Below, in pieces: positions 1 through 12,215 of a DNA stretch of 64,000 nt. The notes below the pieces were generated by a model. The model had not been told where the DNA came from. It saw only the letters and a list, made by a program, of their open reading frames with translations, and made no database searches. Where the stretch lies: positions 32,247,678 to 32,311,677 of the forward strand of contig OY987244.1 of NCBI GenBank assembly GCA_963920765.1, written 5' to 3'. The number at the start of each line of letters is the position of its first letter. The stretch's first letter is position 1. Source of the stretch: Ulota crispa (lineage: Eukaryota; Streptophyta; Bryopsida; Orthotrichales; Orthotrichaceae). The position numbers and the translations under genes are program-made.

Positions 1-275
1 CAAACTCCCAAAGTTAGTATTATGAACACATGAGTACACTAAAGACTTCACTAAATATCTTTTTTAGCATCTCCTACATACAACTATACATTTTCAATGA
101 TTTTGGACTTTGAGAAATCTTTGTGAACAAATGCTTGCAATTAGAACTTTTAAATTGATACAAATATTTTTGATTTCCTCTTCCATACTTAAACAATAAA
201 CTTTTCAAAGTTCATCAATTGATTTTCCTACTCCAGAATCCTTGGCTTCATGCTTATGGGTGTTGCTACGTAAGG
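1..275. repeat. Partial AGGTAGG-type MITE (family C), cut by window edge
   Basis: The first 275 bases match the right-hand half of the elements at 23644-24071 and 46121-46784. They share the block beginning with 'catctcctacatacaac' and the closing segment 'cttatgggtgttgctac'. The left end lies outside the window. No coding content. Confidence 0.7.
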
Positions 276-1180
276 CTAACTTCTAGACCGAGGAAGTACT
301 AAATGTTGGTTTAGTATTTGATTAGCAAATACCTTGATCATTACACAAGCTGCCATTTACACCTGCCTATGAATGTAAACAAATAACATTGGGGGTATTC
401 AACAAATTGACGATTTGGGTTCATTTGCAACTGAAGGCTTTAAATTTGCAAAGCAGGGTTTCAGGGGCGGCAGGTAGAGTCTGGAAGCTCGCCTCATCAG
501 TCTGAAATTATTTCTTCCGCGCAACAAAGCTGACTTCAGGCTAATGCCTTGCGGCCTTTGAGTGAAGCCTTCGGTACCGAAGGTTTCACTTGGGAGCATA
601 TAGAATTGATTTGTTTTTCGCAATTTGAGGGTAAAAGGGCATGAGGGTCAAGAGTGAAGGTCAAGCGTGAAGGTTGTGAATGATGGTCGTTTCACACTAT
701 GGTCCAATCAAGTCAAGAGCCCGTGGATTTGAGTGGTCAAATTTTGTTAATATATCAAAAAAATGGGTTGAAATTAGGCAATAAAATAATGTTTGTGACA
801 CCTTTGACTATTCTTAATGTGAAGCCTCCAAAGATCAAGGCCAAAGGCCAAGCTCTTGGCAATGAACTTCCATGGTCTCTCAACTTGAATGGTCATAGTG
901 TGAAGCTTCCAAAGGCCAAATCCAAAATCCGAAATTATAACATTTATTAGACTTTCTAAATCTAACAACCAAATTCTTATCAACTTTTTAATATTTTATG
1001 AAAAAATTTGATTGCCTCTTAACTATAGTTTGCGTCTCCATTTTTGCTTGACCCACATATTTCTTGAGAAGTTGTCATTTTGGATGAAAGAATGATGTCA
1101 TGAGGGGTGAAGAACTTTGAACTTTGGCCTCTATTGTGAAGTGTTGAGAGGCCAAATTCTTGGTTTCTTGCAATCTGATT
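276..1180. other. Non-coding AT-rich interval with dispersed repeat fragments
   Basis: No gene is seen. A stretch at about 693-790 recurs at about 22865-22970, so it is a dispersed repeat. A single GGTACC-containing landmark at 573 resembles the units of the following tandem array but lies out of register with them (830 bp before the first). Confidence 0.5.
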
Positions 1181-2710
1181 GGTGGAAACCAATGGCCTCT
1201 TGACTTTTGGTCATAGTGTGAAACAACCTTGAGAGGGATTGCAAGGCATTGGGGAGGTTGTGGCTAGGGGATTTTAGTGTATGACTTAATGCAATTGAGC
1301 TAGAGAGTCCTCTAAGGGGTGTGGTCTTTTCCACAAAGCAAGCTCTGCACTGCAAAGGTTGTCATTCTTGCCAATGTCTTTCGGCCTCCAAACAAAGCCT
1401 TCGGTACCGAAGGCTTCACTTTGAAGTTGCAAAGTATCAAATTTAATTGAACTGTAAGCGCAAGGAGTGGCACAGAGCCAAGAGCAAGAGAGGTTGCAAG
1501 GCGTTGGAGAGGCCTTGGCTAGAGTTTTTACTGCACAACTTGCTGTAATGTGCAGCAAAATCTTCCCAAATGCGTGGCCTTTTCTGCAAGGCAAGCTTTG
1601 TGTTGGAGAGATTGTCATTCCCTTCAATGCCTTACAGAATCCAATGAAAGCCTTTGGTACCAAATGTTTTACTTTGGGATTGCAAGGTATCAAATTTCCT
1701 TGACGTTTGAGGATAGTGAGCTGTGAGGGCCAAGAGCAAAACTGATTGCAAAGTGTTGGAGAGGATGTGGCTGCAATTTTGGGTGTAAACCTGCCATGTT
1801 TGAGTTGCAAAGCCCTCTTCAACACGTGGCCTTCTGTATTGGGCAAGCTCCATGCTGCAAAGATTGTTGATTTTTAGCAATACCTTTTGGCTTCAACATA
1901 AAGCCTTTGGTACTGAAGGCTTCACTTTGAGGTTGCAAAGTATTGGATTTCATTGACTTTTGAGCACAAAGGGTGGCGTGAGGGCCAAAAGGAAAAGAGA
2001 TTGCAATATGTTGGAGAGGCTTTAGTTAAAATTTTAGATGCAAGACTTGCTGCAATTGAGCTGCAAAGTCCTCTTAGAGGCGTGGCTTTTTTTGTGCATC
2101 AAGCTTTGTGCTGCAAAGGTTGTCATTTGCGCGAGTGTTTTGCAGCCTCTGAGCAAAAGCTTTGGTACTGAAGGCTTCAATTTGGGGTCTCAAGGCATTG
2201 ATTTTTTGTGATCTATAAATGCAAAGAGTGGCATGAGGGTCAAAAACAAGAGAGGTTGCTAAACATTGGAGAGGCCTTGCCTAAGGTTTTGTTCCAAGAC
2301 TTGTCACAATCAAGTTGCAAATTCTTCTCAAATGCATAGTGTTTTCCATGGAGCAAGCTTTGCATTGGAAAGGTTGTTGTTTGTGCCAATGCCTTGCAGC
2401 CTCTAAACAGAGCCACCAGTACCAAAGGCTTCACTTTGGGGTTGCAAAGTATCAAATATCTATGACATTTGAGGGCATGAGGGTTGTGAGGGCCAAGAGC
2501 AAGAGTGGTTTTGTGGTCTTGTTGTTCTATTTTTGTGCCAATTTTACTCTAGGTTAGGCCAATCAATTTTATTGAATCCAACAAAGGCAAGCCTTTGTGC
2601 CACTGGTCATCATATTTTGGCCAAAATTTTGTTTGTATTGAATGCCTTGGAAGGTTTGCTTGAATCTATTAGTGTCAAACACTTCACATTGAGGTATTGT
2701 GGTTTCCTTA
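1180..2710. repeat. Tandem array, about six units of 253-255 bp
   Basis: A landmark hexamer (GGTACC or a one- or two-base variant such as GGTACT or AGTACC, followed by 'aaggcttcac') occurs at 1403, 1656, 1909, 2164, 2418 and 2671. The spacings are 253, 253, 255, 254 and 253 bases. Each unit also carries a 'ggagaggcc' block, a 'gctgcaaag' block and a 'gcaagctttg' block in the same order. Units have diverged by substitution but hardly by length. Short open frames inside are not conserved in phase between units, so the array is read as satellite-like DNA, not a repeat protein. Confidence 0.85.
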
Positions 2711-3227
2711 GGTTGCTTTTTATTAAACAACATGGCCATTTTGTTTAAGTACAAGTGTTGATTATGTTTGTTTGATTCTCAAATGCAATTTAGGTAAATT
2801 GAGTACTGCTTCTAAGGATTATTTCTAATTGCAATATACTTCTCAAAAATTCCTTATAGAGCATTAGCTTTTGCATTTGTGTCATCATGCATTGTCGTTG
2901 TAACTCCTACCATAGTTCTATTAGCCTCAAGGGTGTTGTTTATATGCTTCTTCATTGCCTCCTCAGGGTGGCACTGTTTCAAAATAAAGGAAAAGAGGGT
3001 CAAAAATGAACTTACAAAATTTGAATGCAATAATCAAATAAACATTTCAAATCATAAGTAAAACTATTAATAAAAAAAAAAACTTCTGTCCTTGGGGAGA
3101 TCACTCCCTCTTACATTTTGCATACACCTACAATAATGACCTATTTAAATGGAGGCTATTTACCTTGTCAACTTTTTTATGAGACATGGTGCTTTTTAAA
3201 ATAAAGGTAAATGTTAGTGATTAAGTG

Positions 3228-3962
3228 CAGGGTGATTGCAAGAATGACTTGTACTACGTTCTGTCCCCCTCACCTTGTGCGGCTTGTTTTTTGCTTGTAG
3301 CTTTTGCAAAAGAAGTCACGTTGACTTGTCTGTATAGAGTAATGTGAACATGCAAGTTATTGACGTTCAATGAATTTTTGGTGTTTTTTTAATTTATTTT
3401 GCTATTTTTAAGTAGCACCCGAATGGGTGTCTACCTTGGCCATTTTGGAGGTTTTTAGTACTATTTTGGTTCCAAAAAAGCTTTTCTAGGGCTATAAATC
3501 AAGGATGTTGTTTATGCAGCACGCTTACATGCATTTATAAAAGGGTTTTGCAAAATTATAAATTCCATGGCATCTACATTGTCTCAAAGTGGGCATCCTA
3601 TCTCCCTTCATTGCAGGAATATGAAGAAATTCCTTAGCAAAGCAATTGTACCATGTGAACTTGTTTAATGGGTTCTCAAATGGCCAATTTTTATTTTATT
3701 TTTTTTGAATTATTTTACTATTTTCTAAAAATCAAGAAAGAAATTGGCTTTTTAAGGTGATTCTATTTTGCGCATAACTTTTAGAATAAAAATTTTCTAG
3801 GTTTGAATTTTCACAAGTATGCTATTTTAAGTGCTTTACAAATTTTCCATATTTTATTTTTTATAAAAAATAATAATTCCAAAAGCTTGGTAGTACTATT
3901 AGTACTACCAGTACTAAGAGTATTTGAGACAAAACAGAGAGGTCATTCTTGCAACTACCCTG
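3228..3962. mobile_element. hAT-like non-autonomous element, 735 bp
   Basis: Inverted termini of about 21 bases begin CAGGGTGATTGCAAG on the left, and the right end closes with CTTGCAACTACCCTG. CAGGG termini are typical of hAT elements. No convincing 8-bp target duplication is visible, so the class is tentative. The interior is AT-rich and non-coding. Confidence 0.55.
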
Positions 3963-4293
3963 CACCATATTGGTACTTATAATATTTTTGGGGGCTCATT
4001 TTAAGCTACCATGTATTACTTACAATCCTTTATTTTCCTTATACCCTAGTTATTCCTTATAAATCATTCTATTTGTTATATGCATTTTGTTTCCTAAATT
4101 TAGTACTATCTTGAAAATGTCTAGTATTATGAGCCATTGTACAATGACATATACACAATTTCAACATAAGAAACCAAAGGCAAAGAAGGGCTAGTAGAAG
4201 CTTTGGTAATACATATGGTAACATAAGAAACAATAGAAGGGTATAATTGTGTTGAAAAACACAGTGAAGATGGGAACATGTGCCCTCCATTGC

Positions 4294-5173
4294 TGTACAG
4301 TACCAGACAAGCATGAATTGTTTGATGCCTTGCTGCAGTTCAAAGAACTTCCCATAATACATAACAAAATTGAGATTTTGTTGTTTTAAATCATAGAGAT
4401 TGATTCTTGTGCAATTCCAACCAAGCATACCAAATTTTGATTCCAAAAAACCAAAACGCTATTTTTGGTGAATTATTTTGTATTAAATTCATGATTTTAC
4501 ATGAAATTTGATTGAAGAAATTTGGTGATGAATTTTTTAGATTTGATTGCATGCATATGTTGGAAACATCCATATGCACATTTTCCCTTCTAAAATGAAC
4601 CCCCCTTAAGTAACAAAATTATGATTGACAAAAAGTTCAATGTGAAGTGTGGTAAGACCAAAATTTGTAAAGTAGATATTTCTAATTTTTTACTGGTTTT
4701 TGGCTAAATAAACATATTGTCATGTTCAAAGGTACAAATTTAGTCATAGTGTATGAATCAAATAATAAAAATTGATTATTGTAAAGAAATATCTATTTTA
4801 CGAATTTTGGTCTTATCACACCTCACATTGAACTTTTTGTCGATCATAATTTTGTTACTTAAGGGGGGTTCTTTTTAGAAGGGAAAATGTGCGTATGGAT
4901 GTTTCCAACATATGCATGCAATCAAATCTAAAAAATTCATCACCAAATTTCTTCAATCAAATTTCATGTAAAATCATGAATTTAATACAAAATAATTCAC
5001 CAAAAATAGCGTTTTGGTTTTTTGGAATCAGAATTTGGTATGCTTGGTTGGGATTGTACAAGAATCAATCTCTATGATTCAAAACAACAAAATCTCAATT
5101 TTGTTATGTATTATAGGAAGTTCTTTGAATTGCAACAAGGTACTGGACAATTCATGCTTACCTAGTACTATAC
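4294..5173. repeat. 880 bp near-perfect palindrome (foldback element)
   Basis: The left arm (about 4294-4690) is the reverse complement of the right arm (about 4780-5173), with its axis near 4734. The ends read GTACAGTACCAG on the left and CTAGTACTATAC on the right. Mirror open frames at 4391-4579 (minus) and 4889-5077 (plus) exist only because the arms are copies of each other. No target duplication was found. Confidence 0.85.
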
Positions 5174-7900
5174 ATTTGTTATTTGATGTTTGCCCAAGAG
5201 TATGGAGCACATAGACATGAATTTTTTTTCAAACAACTCAAACTTCTATTGGCGTCCCCATAGCAATGAAGGCAAGTCTAGAAAGTAATACTAAAACCAT
5301 TGGATACCCACTCCGCCATTGATGACCAAGCAGTTGGTGACAACCATCCATTCACAAATTTTGGATAGTAAAACGTATTTTTTGTTCTTGGTGAATGAAC
5401 CCTAAAGCCCATGACCCCAAACCCTATACCCTAAGTACTCACTAGTCACTACTAATTTTTTTTCTCTATGCTATTTTACATCTACAGCTTACATGATTCT
5501 ATTGTTTTTTGTCTACCCTATATTATATATAGTTATGTTTTCCAATACTAGACCACCCTATATTATATGTAATTCTTTTACAAATTTTACCCAAAATTAA
5601 TGTAATGGACCCTATATTTTATTGCACGTAATTTCTACTTTTTTTGCAAGTGACCTCCCCAAGCTTATGGCAAAGGCTCAAGAAAGATACAAGTTGGAAT
5701 ATGATAGTAATGTCTTGATGTCAAGCCAATGAATTGCAAAATAACAACAACATCAATTGTGTTGTGTTTTTATATAATTTAAAAGGTACCAATTATTTAG
5801 AGTTTGATGTCCTTGTATCAACTATACTTTCATTGGCTTACTCATATTTTGGAATTGATCTTCATAACCTTGGTGTTCAAGATTGTGTTATTTTATGATT
5901 AGATAATGCATCATTAGAATAATAATTTGAAACTGGAGATGTCTCTCAATGTGCATCAATTGGTTGCTATTGCTCTGGCACCTAGAAGTTACAAAATCCA
6001 ATTGACGCACATGTAAAATATCAGTCTAGAGTTACCTTTTGTTTTTCCTTGTATGTAGAGAAAGTGGCTCAGGCCATGGTTGCATGTTGTGAGTATTTAG
6101 CGAGCGCATCAGTTTTAGAGAGACATTAGAGTTGCTTGGTACTTAGATGTATTTACTACAAATTTTGTAGCAAATGAATTAATGTTGTCTCATAGTGGTA
6201 GTGAAAGTGATTTAAAGGCATCTTTATCTACTAATGTTTTACTAGTACTATTTGTTGTAGACTTAGATAGTAGTGCCGGCACTTTAGACAAGGCCAAAGT
6301 CCTACTTTTTATCTAGAGTGTTTCTAAATACTTTATTTTTTTGATTTTATTTTTTATTTTGACATCTGGGTTATTTTTGCTATTTTTGAAAATGCTTTTT
6401 CCTTTTAATAATTACACTTTCTATAGTTCTCATATATTTTCAGCAGATGTTACTTCATTATAGAATTTCTTGCACGGTTTCTTCTATTTTAATTTGATAG
6501 TTGAGTTTTTTTGCTTTTTGTTACTTTGTTCAAACAAATAAAAATTTAAAGTTTTCCATGTGCTGAATATTCCCCTATTTGTCAACTTATTATATGTATT
6601 TCACATCAATTAGTTGTTGAATTTGATGTTCCTATTTTAATTCTATCTTGAAAGTTTTATCTAATTCTTTTCTGCGTTTTTTTGTTAATTTCATCTAAAA
6701 TGAGCAATACCAAAATTAATGTAATTATAACTAAACTTGCAAGGTCTTAGGGTTCATTGTTCACGGACATAGACTTTTTTGAAATTTAGACAAAAAATTC
6801 CTGCTCACAGCTCACAGCTCACAGATCCCTGCTCACGAAATAGCATTCCCCAATAATGATGCTCCTCAAGATTCAATGGTTCTAACATGCCATATTGATA
6901 TAAATATAAACTCTGCAAAGTCCATAATCAACAAATTCTGATGAGGCAAAGAGAAAATCAAAATTGAAAGGGGTGATTATTTTTATCAGCCCTAGCGTCA
7001 AAAGATCCCTTGAAAAAAAGGACAAGTCAATGCTCATGCCCAGATATCTTTGGGGATGTCAATGTATTATCACACCTCAACCTTTGTAAAACCACATATA
7101 TCCAATCTTTGTAATTTCACATCTTCAATCTTTGTGATATTATCATATAGATTTACAAATTTGATTTGAAGACTTACCAAAACTTTTATTTTACTTTCTA
7201 TCTAACGTATGAAAATCTTGATTAAAATTTGAATGATAAATGTGTAGCATAGCAAGCGCCAACCAACCACTAGTATATAACTAAAAACGGCATTAGCATA
7301 GGGCCGTGTATGATTTTTCATGAATCTTGCTTAACAAAAACAGGCTGCAATATAACACCCAATACATAGAATTGACATACTCTCACAGATTGAGAGAGAG
7401 AAAGCCCTCTAAACTCTACAACAATACTAAAATCTTGACAAATGTACAGGTTTTTGTAATGAATCTCACAGACTACACTTGAAAGGTTTTCTTCAAAAGC
7501 TTAGGCAATATGTAAATACATACATGCATCCTTGGTTGATTTGCAAAACATGTTGAACTGACTAATTTGATGCAAAGCTAAGGAGCCAAAATTTGATATA
7601 CAATTATATATACACAGCGCGCATGGATCTTGTAGTTAAGCAATTGGCAGGGAAAGTTCAAAAGGCAAATGATACATAGAGAATCGTAGGAGAAGTGCAG
7701 CCACATTCTCCGAAGAGATCGACAGCAACACGCTAGGGTGCGGGTAGGTATCGGAGTGGGAGAAGGCGGTTCACTACTATGAGCAGCTCCACTTCTTTCA
7801 CTAGGAGGAGAATGTGAAAAGAGTTTTTGGAGAGTCAAGAAATGGGTCATTTGTAGTAGTAGCTCCACAATTTCCAAAACACTTCCATTACACTCATGTT
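5174..7900. other. Intergenic AT-rich DNA, no gene recognised
   Basis: I see no exon-like reading frame. The end of the interval (about 7600-8164) flanks the oxidoreductase gene downstream of its stop and probably includes its 3' UTR; no poly(A) signal is assigned. Confidence 0.4.
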
Positions 7901-8164
7901 AACCTCTTGTCCCTTAATGTTGCCAACATCTTTCAACTTCTTTTCTCTAGCACATTTCAATTATAATTAGAGGATTTGAGTCATTTCTTCTTGAGCTCTA
8001 TAGTGATCAAGTAAGACCTCCACAATGACGTGAATGAAAGCTTGTACCAGCTCTCCAAATCGGTAGCCGGTATGCGATGGAGGCTTGAACTCCAGGTCCT
8101 CCCGCTAAGGTACAAGTTAAGTTTTCCTTTCAGTCTGCCGTGGCGCTGCTCTAAGTTTGCAAGG

Positions 8165-11100
8165 TCAGCAGCAGAGGATGACGATCTTGCCCACGGCGTG
8201 CGAATCCATGCATCGGGCCCACGCGTCCTGCGCTTTGCCCAAGGGATATGTGGAGTCAATGACGGTGCGCAGTTTCTTGAGGTGGAGCAAGTTGAAGAGG
8301 ACGTGCATGTCGGCACAGTTGGGGATGTGCACGAACGGGAAGTACTTTTGCTTCGACAGCTTCAACGTGTGCATGGCGCTCGTCATCAGCCCCTTGGGCG
8401 ATGGGTTCAAGTCGATCACAAACCCCGCTGGTGCCAGCTGTGCCTTGTAGAACGAAAACGCCTCGTGCGGACCGCAGTTGATCACCACGTCGTATTTTCT
8501 TCCGGATGGGCTCTCTGGCACTGCTGCTGCTGATTCTACGGCTTTGGAATCCACCACTTCGTCTGCTCCCAAGCTCTTGAGCAGCCTGGAATTGTGCGGG
8601 CTGCATGTGACTGTTACATGCGCGCCTCCGAGCTTGGCAAGCTGCGCAACGATCAAGCATTATTAATTCGAAGCCAAACCCCAAAAAAAATTCAACTTCT
8701 GTTTTCATTGAAATGCAAATGGGTAATAGACGGATGCTACTCATGGTCTTAGAATTTGCGTAGACCACTCCAAGCATATCAGTTGAATTGAAAGTAACAG
8801 CAAGACCAAAGGAATTATCATCCATTTAATCAAATTGGAGCATCCCGTTAAACTGGCATAGTGACCTAGAGGAGAATGCAATAAAACATTAAGACTTTGC
8901 AAGGCACAAAGGAGTGTTGCAGTGGAATTGTAACTACAATGTCTAAAACCGCTTACATATCTTGCACTTCAAACCATCACTGAACCTTCTTCTCTTCTCA
9001 CTTCGTTTTTTAACTCATGTGAAAATGGCGCAAGAATATGACCATTTTTAATTAGCAAAATTGAAATAAAGGATGCTTTGGGTTTACACACATTATATGT
9101 GTTTTGTAAATTTTTGGATGGTAGTATGAATTTTACTTGTTGATTATTGTGTTTTATAATCATGAGCATAATAGCAAAGTTTCTTTCTAGAAGTTTGTGT
9201 TAAAGGTAGAGCAATCTCCTCTGTCTGTTGCATTTGTATTGAAGAATGAGGTTTCCAATCTCTTCAAGCAAGTTCTTTCCAAACACAAATTTGAGAAGCA
9301 TTCGTTTCCCAAAAAATGGAGTTGACTCACAAAAACTCATTACACTTGTGGAAAAACAAATAGTATATCTGAATTCCAAGTAGTTTAAAAGTTGTTGTGA
9401 TCCTATATTTTTGGATACTATAAGTAAAGCACTGTAAGAGAGGAACCGCATTAACATTTGTGAACAGCAATGACATAGCACCTTTGGAGAAGAGTGTGTC
9501 AAATGAAAGTCAGTTAGGGCAAAGCCAAGCCATCTCAAAGCAAATCAAGTCAAGAAAAAGCACCAACTCTGAAAGAGTTTTGAAAAGCAGGTGCTCATTG
9601 ACTTGAGAACTCTCACTTGTTCATGTGGAAAGGTGTTTAGGATCCATTTCCATGCAAATTCAAAACAATGGTGTTGTAGAATTACCTGCACAGCCAAAGT
9701 GCCGACCCCACCAGCTGCAGCCCTGATGAAGAGGTTTTTGGTTTCTTTTGACCTGCCTTCAATATCAATTCCCCCGGAATTCCGAACACTCTGAAGGGCA
9801 GCAAATGCTGAGACTCCCAACGCAGCACCCTCGATGGGACTCACCCCTTGCCTTCTCTTGATTGTGGTGCTAGTCGGAGCAATGGCATATTCAGCAAGCC
9901 CCCCACCTGCCTACACATGCCCAACAATTCTTCACTCCATGCTCTAGACAAAAAATCCAAATCGTCCCAAACTAAATATAATAATAACCTTCTTTAAGAC
10001 GGTCCCTGTGTAAAGTTGTGATTGAATGGAACCTCAAAAAACACATAATTTGCAATAAAATAAATATATACTATGCAAGATTGCAAGGCAAAGTAACCGA
10101 GGTTTACTTGTAACCAAAAATTTCTGTTATCAGTAACTGAAAACATCATCACAGGAGTCCATGAACCAACCAGATTGTTTTTAAAATGCCTCAATCCACA
10201 AGTGGCAAACATTCCACAGATGGTTTCACAAAAAAAAACACTTTGCCTGTGTACGATTGAAAAACGAGAAGAAATAAAATAAGTTATAAGAAAGGGAGGA
10301 ATCACGGATTACCAAGCCAAAGATGGTATTGAATGTAAAAACAATAAAAAAAATAACAAAAAATATCAAATATTTTCCAGAAATCTCATTGGTTTGTGCA
10401 AAAAAACTCAAAGCAAAAAGTGCAGTTCATCTAGTCGGAAGTCCGTAAATTGATTTTTGACAAAGGAACGAAGAGAACTGGAATAACATACCTTGCCGAG
10501 GCAGCTCACAACCTTGTCCCCGGGTACAAAAGTTGTTGCCCCAGGACCCACCTTCACCACCACGCCAGTAATATCTGCGCCTGCTCACATCCGAGTTCTT
10601 TTTCAAGTGTCAAGATGTTTGATTAAGTATCTGATTAAGAAGGCAACGTAAACGTGTACACAAGATTTTTCATCAAGGATTTCTTTCTATTTACAACAAA
10701 GAGGTGAAATCAAAGTTTGTAAAAATGAGGGAGAGATGTCAACACCATATTAGGTAATCTGGACAAAAGGGTACTTTTTGGGACTTTTAGGTTTTGGGTG
10801 ATCACCTTAAACCAAGTTCAAGGTTTTTTTTTTGGTACACGTGTCCTCACTTGAGAGGAGGAATTTGTGAGGGAAAAAATCTTAGTGGCTCAAACTAAAT
10901 TTGATACCTTTGAATCTAGTTTAAGGTAACTTTTTGGGTTTAAGGTGGAATACAAAATGGTACCTCCCTTTTGCCCAAATTACCTAGTATGGTGTTTGTC
11001 ATGAAAAGGTTGTTCCAATGGAAAAAATGAGCTAAACGCGTTATTCATTAAATTGGGAAAAACAGGTGTCCCATTTTGTACCCACCTTAAACTCAAAACG

Positions 11101-12215
11101 TCACCTTAAACCAGATTCGAAGGTATCAAATTCTGTATGAGCCACTAAGATTTTTTCCTTTGCAAATTCCTCTCAAGTGAGGCCACGTGGACCAGTTTTA
11201 GGAGTACTCCTGAAAGTTAACTAAAACCTTCAAAATTCCAATAGTCCCACTTTGTAAGCAAATTCCCAAATTAACAAATAACGCGTTGCTATTGTTGAGT
11301 GAACGCAATGTGATGAATCTCACCAGGTACATGTGGGAATCTATAGGGCAGCACAGGTTTCATGAAACCTTTCTGGATTTTCCAGTCAATGGGGTTGATA
11401 CTGCAAGTATCCACCTTCACCAGCAACTCGTCTTTCTTCGGTTTGGGAATTGGCAACTCCACATGCTGCAATCCAGCAACTCATAAATATTTATCAACGT
11501 TTAATGACAACACAACCTCCATGAAGCCCATTTTTCTTTATAGAGGTGGTAACCAAATATGAGATAAGAAAGCAAAGAAATGATTTTATAACCTTGGCTT
11601 TATGACTTAAGCGACCTTGCTAGACTGTACTTTCCAATTTCTCAATGTTTGGATCCTGTTCCATGGTGTTCAATCAACAGGGTAAAGAGAAAAGGACACA
11701 ATAACGTCAAAGCAGTCCCATGGAATGAAAAAATAGTCTAGCATTCTTCTCCTTATCCATCCCTCAGTTCAAACGCTTGATTGATTGAGCATGATTGAAC
11801 AAGATCCAACTATCGAGGTCGTAAAGGTAAAACTCAGCTATGGAAGTAATGGGACGTTATTTTCATTGCAAAGTTTCACATTCTCACAACAAATTCAGTG
11901 ACTCAGCATGTAATATCTCACACCCAGGCTTCTACTTTGCATATCACCTAGACCATCAAACTTATTGCCCACCCATAGCTCAGTACAGCTCTGATATTCG
12001 CTTCATAAAATTCCAGTCCAAGATGAGAATTATGCACATAAAATGATTTCAGATAAATTCCAAACAAGACTCACAGCCAAAATATATAAAACGAAAAAGT
12101 AAGGGTAAATGTCCGAAGAATCAAGAGTGACCTGCAAGCCTTCCGCCCCGCCACCATACGAGGAGTAGCTCACAGCTTTCATCATCTCCGGCGCATCCAC
12201 CACAGTCTTCGGCAT
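8165..12215 (-). CDS. Quinone oxidoreductase / MDR zinc-less dehydrogenase, ceQORH-like, 5 coding exons
   Basis: Exons on the minus strand are 12132-12215, 11324-11465, 10492-10580, 9686-9910 and 8165-8641. All four introns are GT/AG and join in phase to a 338-residue protein. The start is the ATG at 12215, followed by MPKTVVDAPEMMKAVSYSSY. Visible landmarks are an N-terminal GroES-like MDR fold with INPIDWKIQKG (about residues 50-60), the FPHVPGADITGVV motif, and the nucleotide-binding loop AAAGGVG at about 169-175. The C-terminal half has HVTVTCS, KSLGADEVVD and VIDLNPSPKG blocks typical of the plant chloroplast-envelope quinone oxidoreductase homologue (At4g13010 type). Such enzymes reduce quinones or alpha,beta-unsaturated ketones with NAD(P)H and lack zinc ligands. 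There is no obvious cleavable transit peptide, as in that family. Two MITEs occupy most of intron 2. Spaced exonic GT/AG sites and an unbroken frame indicate an intact gene. Family assignment is strong; substrate and location are inferred. Confidence 0.93.
10741..10996. mobile_element. AACRC-type MITE (4-bp TSD), copy 1, in oxidoreductase intron 2
   Basis: The element runs from AACACCATATTAGGTAA to TTACCTAGTATGGTGTT, 256 bp. It is flanked by a perfect 4-bp duplication TGTC (10737-10740 and 10997-11000). The interior has no coding frame. Confidence 0.85.
11035..11287. mobile_element. AACRC-type MITE (4-bp TSD), copy 2, in oxidoreductase intron 2
   Basis: The element is 253 bp with termini AACGCGTTATTCATTAA and TTAACAAATAACGCGTT. 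It is flanked by a perfect duplication GCTA (11031-11034 and 11288-11291). It lies 38 bp from copy 1 in the opposite orientation, and its far end is only about 36 bp from the splice donor of coding exon 2. Confidence 0.85.

Noticed and set aside
4391-5077. Two near-identical 62-residue open frames on opposite strands
   Set aside because: Explained by the arms of the 880 bp palindrome; the similarity is at DNA level.
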